From the NCBI GenBank assembly GCA_964655005.1, contig CAZZKE010000004.1, positions 18,332 through 82,331 on the forward strand: a stretch of DNA of 64,000 bases. Reading direction: 5' to 3'. This DNA is from CAZZKE01 sp964655005 (lineage in GTDB: Bacteria; Pseudomonadota; Alphaproteobacteria; Rhodospirillales; JABHCV01). Positions 30,469 to 40,800 of the stretch are shown here, one piece after another. Position 1 is the stretch's first letter. The number at the start of each line of letters is the position of its first letter. Made by a program: the position numbers and the translations under genes. The notes under the pieces are model-generated. The model did no database searches. It saw only the letters and a program-made list of their open reading frames with translations, and had not been told where the DNA came from.

Positions 30469-32745
30469 ATGTTGATCCTGATATCCCTGGCGGTCGTCCT
30501 GATCGTTCTGTTCGGCGTTCCGTTTGTCCGGCGGGCGGTCATCTCGCGGCCGATCATGAAGGCGGTCGGGCGGGCCTTGCCGGAAATGGGCGATACCGAA
30601 AAAATCGCCCTGGAGGCCGGTACCGTGGGTTGGGACGGCGAGCTGTTTTCCGGCAAGCCCGACTGGAACAAGCTGCTCGACTTCAAGATCGCGCCCCTGA
30701 CCGACGAAGAACAGGCGTTCCTGGACGGCCCGGCAGAAGAACTGTGCAATCGCCTGGATGACTGGCAGATATTGCAGGATCGGGACCTGCCGCCGGAAAT
30801 CTGGGATTACCTCAAAAGCAACGGCTTCTTCGGCATGATTATTCCCAAGGAATACGGCGGCCTGGGGTTTTCCGCCCACGCCCATTCCGCCGTGGTGACC
30901 AAGATTTCCAGCCGCAATGTCACCGCCGCCGTGACGGTCATGGTGCCGAACTCGTTGGGGCCGGGTGAATTACTGCTGCATTATGGCACCGACGAGCAAA
31001 AAAACCATTATCTGCCGCGCCTGGCCAGCGGTCAGGAAATTCCCTGTTTCGCCCTGACCGAACCCGGCGCCGGCAGCGACGCCGCCAACGGCCAGAGCGT
31101 CGGCATAGTCTGCAAGGACCTGTGGCAGGGCCGGGAAGTGCTGGGTATCCGGCTGACCTTCAACAAACGTTATATCACGCTGGCCCCGGTGGCGACCCTG
31201 GTCGGCCTGGCTTTCCGTTTGCAGGACCCCGACGGGCTGCTGGGCGAGGTCAGGGAAATCGGCATCACCTGCGCGCTGCTGCCGCGTGACACGCCGGGCC
31301 TGGTTATCGGCAACCGGCACGATCCCATGGGCGTGCCCTTCCAAAACGGGCCGGTGCAGGGCGAAAACGTGTTCGCGCCGCTGGACGTTATCATCGGCGG
31401 CGTCGATGGCGCCGGTAACGGCTGGCGGATGTTGATGGAAAGCCTGGCCGCCGGACGTTCTATTTCCCTGCCGTCGCAATCCGTGGCGGCGGCCAAGGTG
31501 GCGGCCAGATCGACCAGCGCCTACGCCAACGTGCGCGAGCAATTCGGTATGCCAATCGGCAAGTTCGAGGGTATCCGCGAACGCATAGGGCGCATCGCCG
31601 GCCATACCTACGCCATGACGGCGGCCAGCCGGCTGGCCTTCGGCGCCGTCGATGATGGCCAGAAACCGTCGGTCATTTCGGCCATCGTCAAGGCCTACCT
31701 GACCGAAGGCATGCGGCTGTGTCTGAACGACGCCATGGATATCCACGCCGGATCGGCCATATGCCGGGGCCCCGGCAACATATATTCCGGCGCCTATACC
31801 TCGATCCCCATCGGCATTACCGTCGAAGGGGCCAATATCCTGACCCGCTCGCTAATCGTTTTCGGCCAGGGCGCCATTCGCTGCCATCCCTTCGTGCAGG
31901 ACGAGATGGCCGCCGCCGCCGGCGGCGACGCGAGCGCCTTCGACCGCGCCTTTTTCGGCCACCTTGGCCACATTACCCGGAATGCCGGTCGCGCATTTAC
32001 CCTGGGCCTGACCGGCGGCGGCCTTGCCAAGGCTCCGGTATCGGGGTTCGAAGCCCGCCATTACAAGGATCTGGCCCGCCTTTCCGCCGCCTTCGCGCTG
32101 ATCGCCGATTTGGCCCTGGGCAATCTGGGCGGGGCCTTGAAGCGCAAGGAATACTTAAGCGGCCGGCTGGCCGACGCCCTGGCCTGGATGTTCATGGCCA
32201 GCGCATCGCTGAAACATTTTCACGACGCCGGTCGCCCGCAAAGCCAGCGCGCCTTCCTCGACTGGACCTGTACCCACGCCACCCGGGAAGTAGAACAGGC
32301 CTTGCTGGGGGTGCTGGCTAATTTCCCAAGCCGGTTCGCCGCCGGACTGACCAGAACCATCGCCTTCCCCCTGGGCGTATCGCAACCCGAATTGCGCGAC
32401 CGTCAGATTGACGCGGTGGCGGAAGCGGTGTTGACGGACGGCCCGGCCCGCGACGATCTGTGCGCCGGCATTTACCTGCCGGCGGCCAACGATCCGGGCA
32501 TGGGAGCGCTGGAACACGCCCTGAAGCAGGTGACCGCCGCCGCCCCGGCCCGACACAAGCTGGATCAGGCCCGCCGCGACGGACGCCTGGCCAAGGGCGC
32601 CGCGCTCGACATGGTTCGCGCCGCGCTTGAAAGCGGCATTATCGACAAGGCGGAAGGGGCGCTGATCGAACGGGCCGAGGCCCTGCGCGATGCGGTTATC
32701 CAGGTCAGCGACTTCGACCCCGCCGCTTATGCCAAGTTGAAATAA
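30469..32745 (+). CDS. fadE: FadE-type acyl-CoA dehydrogenase
   Basis: A 758-residue acyl-CoA dehydrogenase of the large FadE type. It starts with a membrane helix (residues 1-20), then the FAD-dependent core (about 80-480; ALTEPGAGSDA near 194-204, and the DIHAGSAICRGPGN region), and ends with a DUF1974-type tail. It does the first oxidation step and passes electrons to ETF. It begins 14 bases after the hydratase gene and closes the fad operon. Confidence 0.93.
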   Translation: MLILISLAVVLIVLFGVPFVRRAVISRPIMKAVGRALPEMGDTEKIALEAGTVGWDGELFSGKPDWNKLLDFKIAPLTDEEQAFLDGPAEELCNRLDDWQILQDRDLPPEIWDYLKSNGFFGMIIPKEYGGLGFSAHAHSAVVTKISSRNVTAAVTVMVPNSLGPGELLLHYGTDEQKNHYLPRLASGQEIPCFALTEPGAGSDAANGQSVGIVCKDLWQGREVLGIRLTFNKRYITLAPVATLVGLAFRLQDPDGLLGEVREIGITCALLPRDTPGLVIGNRHDPMGVPFQNGPVQGENVFAPLDVIIGGVDGAGNGWRMLMESLAAGRSISLPSQSVAAAKVAARSTSAYANVREQFGMPIGKFEGIRERIGRIAGHTYAMTAASRLAFGAVDDGQKPSVISAIVKAYLTEGMRLCLNDAMDIHAGSAICRGPGNIYSGAYTSIPIGITVEGANILTRSLIVFGQGAIRCHPFVQDEMAAAAGGDASAFDRAFFGHLGHITRNAGRAFTLGLTGGGLAKAPVSGFEARHYKDLARLSAAFALIADLALGNLGGALKRKEYLSGRLADALAWMFMASASLKHFHDAGRPQSQRAFLDWTCTHATREVEQALLGVLANFPSRFAAGLTRTIAFPLGVSQPELRDRQIDAVAEAVLTDGPARDDLCAGIYLPAANDPGMGALEHALKQVTAAAPARHKLDQARRDGRLAKGAALDMVRAALESGIIDKAEGALIERAEALRDAVIQVSDFDPAAYAKLK

Positions 32746-32752
32746 ACCTGTT

Positions 32753-33052
32753 TCAGGTCTCGTCCCTGTCGACCCGGTAACCATCGAAGTTGATCACGAA
32801 ACCGCCGTCATAATGGCGGATCACCTGACTGTCGTCACCGTCGGTCAGGCGGCCCAGGGATTCCGAATTGATTTCGATGGGGCTGCCGATGTCGAAGCTG
32901 ACACGGTCCTGGTCCTGGTCCATGATGAATTCTACCGCCGCGCCGCTTTCCGACAGGTTGGTGATAGTGCCTTCATAAACTTCCCCGCCAACGTGAATGA
33001 CGGCCGGTTCGTTAACGAATTCCCGGGGGTGGCGGCGGCGGTTCTCGACCAT
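32753..33052 (-). CDS. PilZ-domain protein
   Basis: A 99-residue single-domain PilZ protein. The c-di-GMP contacts are recognisable as RRRHPR (residues 5-10) and NLSESG (about 32-37, the D/N-x-S-x-x-G motif). It is probably a c-di-GMP sensor acting on motility or adhesion. It converges with fadE and is divergent from the type I secretion locus whose substrate resembles surface adhesins; a functional link is only suggested by position. Confidence 0.82.
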   Translation of the reverse strand: MVENRRRHPREFVNEPAVIHVGGEVYEGTITNLSESGAAVEFIMDQDQDRVSFDIGSPIEINSESLGRLTDGDDSQVIRHYDGGFVINFDGYRVDRDET

Positions 33053-33258
33053 ATCTGTACAGATTCCCGTAATGTAATCCCGTCTACACTATAGAATTTT
33101 TCCATTCCATATTGAAACACAAGAAAAAAACAGGATATTGTCGATAAGGAATGCGGCGCGATCCCGCATTTTGCGGCGACCGGCGCCGGTTCTTGGATAG
33201 GGGCGTAATTCTACAAACTACGTTGCTATTTGGGAGTGTATATAGTACTAGCATAATT

Positions 33259-33293
33259 ATTGATTTAATCAATGGTTAGGCATACTTAACCAT
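33259..33293. promoter_or_regulatory. Two abutting palindromes in front of the type I secretion locus
   Basis: ATTGATT-T-AATCAAT (33259-33273) and ATGGTTA-N8-TAACCAT (33272-33293) are both perfect and sit 48-82 bases upstream of the TolC-like start in an AT-rich stretch. They look like operators for the secretion operon or the PilZ gene. The first resembles an FNR box but has three rather than four central bases. Confidence 0.45.
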
Positions 33294-33340
33294 GATCGGC
33301 GGGAAAACCGACGAATACCTCGACCAGGGGACACTATAAG

Positions 33341-34669
33341 GTGGCGTTAACGGTGGGAAGAACTATTGCAAACACGCTCAGGCATGGCCTTTTACCGGCC
33401 CTGTTATGCAGCTTTGTATTGGCTTCGGCAACTGCGGCGCGGGCCGAAACGCTTGCCGAACTGATCGCCGAGCTGACCCAGAAAAGCAACCTTGTAAATG
33501 CCGCCAAGGATGACCTGGCGGCGGCCCGCGAGCGGGCCAAGGTGACCCTTGGCGATTGGTATCCGGAACTCAATATTGCCGCCGCCTACGGGGCCGAACG
33601 GCAACTGAAGCCAACGGTCAGCGATACCGCCATGGTGACCCGCGACGCCGATATCACGATCACCCAGTTGTTATGGGATTTTGGCAAGACCAACGCCGAT
33701 GTCCGGCAGTCGGCGCTGGTTATCGACCAGACCCAGGCGGTGCTTGAAACCGTCCTTCAGGACGTCTTGCTGCGCGGCGTCACCGCCTATTTGAACGTCA
33801 CCCGCAATGTCCGGTCGCTGGATTTCGCCAGGCGCTCCGAAGCCAACATCAAGAAGCAGACGGAACTTGAAAACGCCCTGGTCGAATCGGGCAAGGGATT
33901 TTCGACCGACGTTCTGCAAGCCAAGGCCCGCCTGGCCGGGGCTGAATCGCGGCGCATCGTGTCCTTCGGCGGCCTGGAGGTCGCCAAAAACGAATTTCGC
34001 GCCGTCTTCGAGCGGCAGCCGCAGGCTCCCGAAAACTGGGTCATACCGGAAACGCCACAGGCGTCCCTGCCGCCGACCCTGGAAGACGCCATCGCCATCG
34101 CCTTCGACAATAACCCCGGCCTGAGAGCCGAGGTTATCGGCACCCAGATAGCCGCCGAGACAATCAATTCGACACGGTCGAGTGAGTTTTACCCGACCCT
34201 GAAAGGCGTATTGGAGCAATACTACAAGAAGGATTATGCCGGAACGGTCGGCTATCAGCGGCAGTCCGAGGCCCGTATAGAGTTGAACTTTCCGTTTAAT
34301 CTGGGCCTGACGTCGGTCAACACCTTGCGTGCATCGAAAAAAGATCATTCCGCGACGGTGCGGCGGGTCGCCGACCGCCGGGATGTCATAGAACAGCAGA
34401 CCCGGAACGCATGGATCAACCTGGAAACCGCCCGCCTGACGACCACCGCGTTGAAAAACCAGGCGGAAATTGTCCAGCGGTTCCTGAAGGACGCCCGCGA
34501 GGAACGCAAGGCCGGACGGCGGACGTTGCTCGACGTTCTGGATGGCGAGACCCAGCTTCTCAACGCGCTGAGTGACGCGGCGGCGGCGGAAGTCGATGAG
34601 GCGGTCGCCGGCTATACGCTGCTGGCGGCCATGGGGCGGCTTTCCCCGACCCTGTTCACGGCCCAGTAG
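33341..34669 (+). CDS. TolC-family outer-membrane channel of type I secretion
   Basis: A 442-residue outer-membrane efflux protein. It has a signal peptide ending in ARA-ET near residue 31, then two repeated helical hairpin/beta modules; TQLLWDFGKTNADV marks the first repeat. It starts at GTG 33341. With the substrate, ABC exporter and HlyD genes immediately downstream it completes a dedicated type I system. No terminator is seen before the substrate gene, 217 bases further on. Confidence 0.9.
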   Translation: MALTVGRTIANTLRHGLLPALLCSFVLASATAARAETLAELIAELTQKSNLVNAAKDDLAAARERAKVTLGDWYPELNIAAAYGAERQLKPTVSDTAMVTRDADITITQLLWDFGKTNADVRQSALVIDQTQAVLETVLQDVLLRGVTAYLNVTRNVRSLDFARRSEANIKKQTELENALVESGKGFSTDVLQAKARLAGAESRRIVSFGGLEVAKNEFRAVFERQPQAPENWVIPETPQASLPPTLEDAIAIAFDNNPGLRAEVIGTQIAAETINSTRSSEFYPTLKGVLEQYYKKDYAGTVGYQRQSEARIELNFPFNLGLTSVNTLRASKKDHSATVRRVADRRDVIEQQTRNAWINLETARLTTTALKNQAEIVQRFLKDAREERKAGRRTLLDVLDGETQLLNALSDAAAAEVDEAVAGYTLLAAMGRLSPTLFTAQ

Positions 34670-34886
34670 GACCTTTCCCTGCATTCCAGTTGGCCAGCGT
34701 CCGCGTCGTCGGTCGGGTGGCGCATTCTTCCAGCCGTATTCGCTTGGATGAGAATTTGCGGTCCTGTAAGGTCCTTGTCATGTTCTTGGTCTATAGTGAT
34801 TCTTGTGTAGAGTGTTGCATAACTGGTCAACCGGATTATTTATCGGGCAACCGGCAATTAGCCGGAAACATTGGTGAGGTATAAAC

Positions 34887-37800
34887 ATGGCTCTTTCGAC
34901 CCAAAATCAGAATACGGATGGAAACCAGCAAAACTCACCCGATTCGAGCGGCGCGATCCTGCTGATCGAAGCCACCGAGGGCACGCCTGTAGTCATTCCC
35001 GGTGGCGGCTGGCTGCTGAGCGCCGATGTTGTCCGCCAGGGACCCGACTTGCTGCTGATCGGCGCCGATGGCTCGAAAATTCTTATTCGCGACTACTTCA
35101 ACCTTGAAAATCCGCCCAGCCTGATGACCGATACCGGCGCCATGTTGTCCGCCGACCAGATAATTACCTTCGCGGGACCGCTGGCCCCCGGCCAGTACGC
35201 CCAGGCGGTTACGACACCCGCCGCCGAGCCTATCGGCCAGGTTGTCACCGCCAGCGGCACGGTCGAAGCGGTGCGCCTTGATGGCACCAGGGTAACCCTG
35301 TCGGAAGGCGACCCGATTTATCAGGGCGACATTCTGGAAACCGCCGCCGACGGCGCCGTCAGCATTGAATTCGCCGACGCCTCGAATTTCTCGCTTGGCG
35401 AATCGGGCCGCATGACAATGGATGAAATGGTCTACGATCCCGGTATTCAGGATGGATCATTCAAGATTTCCATTGTCCAGGGCGTGTTCTCGTTCATCAG
35501 CGGCGAAATTGCCAAAACATCGCCCGACGCCATGGTCCTGAACACCCCGGTGGCGACCATCGGCATTCGCGGCACCACGGTAGTCGGTCGGGCCGACGCC
35601 GAAGGCAACCAGAACACTTTCACCCTGTTGCCCGACGCAAACGGCGATATCGGCGAGATCGTAATTTCCAATGGCGCCAGCGTCCTGATCGTTAATTTGG
35701 CCGGCGGCACGGTGACCGTGGCCAGGATCGATCAACCGATGTCGGAAGCTATCGTGCTGTCCCGGGATCAGATCGAGATGATCTACGGCGACACCATCCT
35801 GACACCCCTGGAAAACGCCCTGGATCAGGTCGATATCACCCCGGACATCGGCGACGAGGCGAGCGCCGATGCGCTGGTCGAGAAAATTTTGGCGGGCGTG
35901 GACACCGGGGATTCAGAGGTTAGCCTGGAAGTGGCATCGGGCGGCGAAGACGGTGACGGCGAAGGGGCGGACATGGCGGCGTTGCAGGCATTGGCCGACG
36001 CCGCCAGTTTGCTGCTTAACGAGGTAAACGGCGGCGGCGACGGCGGCAATGGCATCGTCGACGACGACGAAGATAATGTCGGCGGCCCCAACGGTGGCGG
36101 TGACGGCGGCAATGGTGACGGCGGCGACGACGATAACAATTCCAACCCCGGCGGTGGCGGGGGCAATACCGTTGTCAGCAACAGCGGTAACGTGATCGAC
36201 GGCTATGTTGCCGGCGGCATTGTTTTTGCCGACAGTAACGGCAACGATATCCTGGATGCCGGCGAGGCCAGCAGCCTGACCGACCTGGGCGGCGGTTTCA
36301 CGATCGTTGGCGGCTCGGGACCGCTGGTGATGACCGGCGGCATCGATACGGCTACCGGCCTGGCATTCGAAGGCATCATGCGGGCGCCGGCGGGATCGAA
36401 GGTAATCACGCCGTTGACCACGCTGGTCAGCGCCCTGGTCGAGGGCGGCCAGACACCGGCGATGGCGGAAACCCTGGTGCGGCAGGCGTTCGGGCTTCCG
36501 GCATCCGCCGACATCACGCAAACCGATCCCATCGCGGCATTGGTTTCCGGCGATCCGGACGGCGCCGATCTGTTCGCCGTCGGGGCACAAATTCTCAATT
36601 CGGCTATCCTCGGCGGCGCCTTGATTTCCGGTGCCGGCGGCGGTGACGCCGCGAGTGCGACAGACGCCGTATTCGCCGAATTCGCGGCCCAGATAATCGC
36701 CAGCGGCGGGACCGCCGACATTACCAGCCCGGCCCTGCTGACCCAGATCATAACGGATGTCGGCACCGCCTCCGGTACCGATGTTTCGGCGACGGTCGCG
36801 GGCGTGGTGAGCATTATTCAGGCCGTCAACGACCAGATCGACACGGTAGTTTCGGGGGGGTCGGGTGACGTAACCGCCTTTCTTACCCAGATTACCCAGG
36901 TTTCCATCGTCGCCCAGGGGGACGCCGCCGACGCGGTGGCCAGCGACCCATCCGGCGCCGTAGGTGATTTCACGGGGTCCGCATTGGCGGCGGCAGTCGC
37001 CGCCGCGGCCGATCAGGTCGGCGATGTCGATGGCCCGGGGGTCGATCCCTCTTCCAACGTCGCACCGGAAATCATGGTCAACGGCGACGCCTCGGGCGGC
37101 GGTTTTGGCCACAATATCCTGTTTGTTTCCGACAGCGGCGTCGGCGCCGATATAGGAGCCGTGCTTGAAGGCGACGGCCATACCGTGACCTACGTCATGG
37201 ACGATTTCACGGGCGGCGGCAACCCGGCCCTGCTGGGTGACCTTTCGCAGTATGACTCGATATTCTGGAGCGCCTCGGGAAACGGCTCTGGCGATCAACA
37301 TACCGATACATCCGTATTCGACAACCTGACCGACTACGTCGAGGCCGGCGGCTCCGTTTTCGTCACCGGGTACGATTCGATCGCCAGCCCGTATGATTCC
37401 AACCTGACCAGTTTTGTCGGCGGCACCGGAAGCTATGACAGCAGCAGCAGTTACCTTGGCCCCGATTCACCGGCGCTTGCCGACACCAGCCTGACCTCCG
37501 GCGTGGTCGATATCGGCGGCGTTATGCCGACCGGGTATTATGGCGACACCGACACCCTGTATCCCGATGATGGCACGGTGACCGTCGTTGAGAGCGATCA
37601 CGGCTCGTCCTGGACCATCCGTACCCTCGGCTATGGCCAGGTCGCCTATGTGAGCAACGGACAGTATGGTACTTTCGGATCACATTCGTCATGGACGGAT
37701 ACCTCCACCGACGGCGACGGCGCCTACAACGCGGCGATCCGTAATTTCGCCTTCAACAACGGCGATAACGGTTTAAGCACCGACTTGGACACCAGTCTGC

Positions 37801-40800
37801 TGCTGGGGAACGTAACCATTTCCGATGCCGACGCCGGCGACGGCATCCTGTTGGTGACAATGAGCGTCGATAATGGAACGCTGGAAGTCACCGGTGGTAG
37901 CGGCCTGGACACACTGACCGGCGCCAGCACCGGTACGCTTGTCTTCAGCGGCACCCAAACGGCGATCAATGCGGCCCTGGCGGCCAATATTTCATACTCA
38001 CCGAGCCTCGGCTTCAGCGGCAGCGATCATCTGACCGTCAGCGTCGATGATTCGGCCACGACTGGCGGCGGCGCAACGACTGAAGTCGAGGTCCTGATCA
38101 CCGTGGACCCTGCCAACACCGCGCCCACGGCCGGTGGCGACGCCTTCACCATGGCCGAGGACGGGACGATAACCATCACCCAGGCCGAATTGCTGCAAAG
38201 CGCCGAAGATGTCGACGGCGATACCGTCCTGATCGGGGCCGGCGGCGTGACCTTCACCACCTCGACCATGTATCTTATGGAAGAAGACAGCGACAGCATC
38301 ATCAGGATTGAAGCCGACGGAACGCGTACCGAGGTGGTGACGCAGGAGCAAATAATGGCCGTGACCGGCGAGACCAACGCCGACATGAATAATCGCGGCA
38401 TCGCCACCGACAGCGATGGCAACCTGTTTTTCTCGGAAATTGAATCCGATGCGATTCTGATGAAGCCGGCGGATGGCGGCAGCCTCACCATGGTCGCTTC
38501 CCGCGCCGACATGATGGCGGCTACCGGTCAGGGCTCCGCAAATCCCATGTCTCTGGCCGTCGGCAGCGACGGAATGGTTTATGTGTCGGACCACACCAGC
38601 AATTCGGTGCTGCGGATTAATCCTGACGGCGGCGCGGTCAGCCAGCTGGTTTCCGAATCGTCGCTAAGCGGTTTGCCGGGAATAACTTCCGCGGTCCTGG
38701 TCGGCGGCGTCGTCGCGGCCCCGGATGGCATGCTCTACATCGCCTCCGAAGGCGAACCGAATTCGATTTTGGCTATCGATATCGAGACCGGCGAGGCCTC
38801 GGTACTGGCCAGCGGCGCCCCGTTTACCGACCTTGATGTCTATATGACGCTGGCCCCGAACGGCGACCTGATTGTCGCCGATGATACCGACGCCGATACC
38901 ATTTACCGGGTGGTGACCAGCGGCGACGATACCGGTACGGTAACGACATTCCTGTCCAAGGTGGAAATCGAGGCCGTGACCGGTGGCGACGCCAGCCTTG
39001 AAGGCGGCATCGGCTTCGATTCTCTTGGCAATTTCTTCGTTGCCGAGGAGAACGAGGACGCCATCTTCCGCTGGTCCGGTTACGATTCCGACAGTGGAAC
39101 CATCGACCCCGCATCCGGCCAGTTGTATGTTTCGGAAGCGCAGTTAACCGACACGGTGGGGGGGGGTGATCCGGACCTGGAAGGCGGCATGACATTCTTC
39201 AACACCAGCCAGAATGTAACCGCCGATACGGATGGATCGTTTGACTTCACGCCGCCGCCGGACTTCACCGGCCCGGTCACCATTCAATACGACGTCACCG
39301 ACGGCGAGGCGACGCAGTCCGCGTTCTCGAACCTTACCGTGACCCCGGCCAATGATGCCCCCGATGCCGTCGCCGACAGCGCCACGGTTGAAGAAGACGG
39401 CGCGGTGACCATCGCGGTGCTGGACAACGACAGCGATGCCGATGGCGATACGTTAAGCATATACGCGGTAACCCAGGGCGCCAACGGCACGGTCGTAATG
39501 AACGAAGGAGACGGTACCGCTACCTACACCCCGGACCCGGACTTCTACGGCGAAGACAGCTTCACCTATATGGTGTCCGACGGCAACGACGGCGTGACCA
39601 CCGAAACGGTTTCGGTCACCGTCACCGCAGTCAATGACGCACCGGCAATTTCGCTTGCCGGCGGCAGCGGCGGTGACGGCCTGAAGATAGCGGTTATCGG
39701 CGGCAGCAGCAACGCCACGGAAGACGATGCGACGGACCAGTTGAACGACAGTTCCGTATTCAACTTCACCGCCACCGCATTCAATGCCTCGGATTATTCA
39801 ACCGCCGGCGCGTGGTCGACCGTTTTGGCCGACTACGCCGCCGTGGTTATCGGCGGCAGCGGATACGGCGACGGTGAATACGCCGACTATAACCTGTACC
39901 CGGCGCTCGCGGATTTCGTTGATAATGGCGGCGGCGTGGTCACCAACGGCTGGTATGGGCACTCGCTCAGTTCTGCCTTTCCGTATCTGAGCGAGGCGCT
40001 CTATATCAGCCCGGCTTCCAGCCCCGGATATTTCGTAGGAAATGAAGGTGAAAGTATCACTGTCCTGGATTCCACGCACCCGATCACCGATGGCATCGCC
40101 AGTTATACCGGTTCGGCCTCTTATAATCCGGTCCTGAAACATCTGGACAGCGCGGCGACGGTCCTGGCGACTATGCCGGGAGGCACCGCCATCGCCTACG
40201 AGACCGTCGGCGAAGCCAACACGGTCTTCCTGAGCGGCATGTACCTGGGCAACGACGGCCTTTACAGCATCGCCAATTTGCGCAGCGGCGGCGAGGATCA
40301 GTTGTTCGAACAGGCGGTAAACTGGGCGGCCCAGGGCGGCGGTCTGGCGGCCGATGAGGATACCCCGCTGGCGCTGGGTAGTTTGACCATTTCCGACGTC
40401 GATGCCGGCGGCGGCATCCTCACGGTGACCCTGAACGCCGGCAACGGCACGCTGAACCTGTCGGGTGAACCCGACTTGGAAATAATCAGCGGCGACGGCA
40501 CCGATACCTTTGTCTTCAGCGGCACCCAGGACGCCATCAACGCCGCCCTGGCGAACGATATTACCTATCAGGCGACGGCCAACTACTATGGCGAAGACAC
40601 CTTGACCGTTAGCGTCGATGATTCGGCGACGGACGGCGGCGGCAGTGTGACGACCGACGCCTTCACCTTCACCGTAGCGCCGGTCAACGACGCCCCGATA
40701 GCCGAGAACGACACCATCATCACCAATGTTATCGATGGTTCGTCGATCGGTATTCCTTCCTTCGTGCTGACCGGCAATGACAGCGACGTGGAAGGCGACA

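Noticed and set aside
33259..33273. FNR box upstream of the secretion locus
   Set aside because: TTGAT and ATCAA are separated by three bases rather than four.
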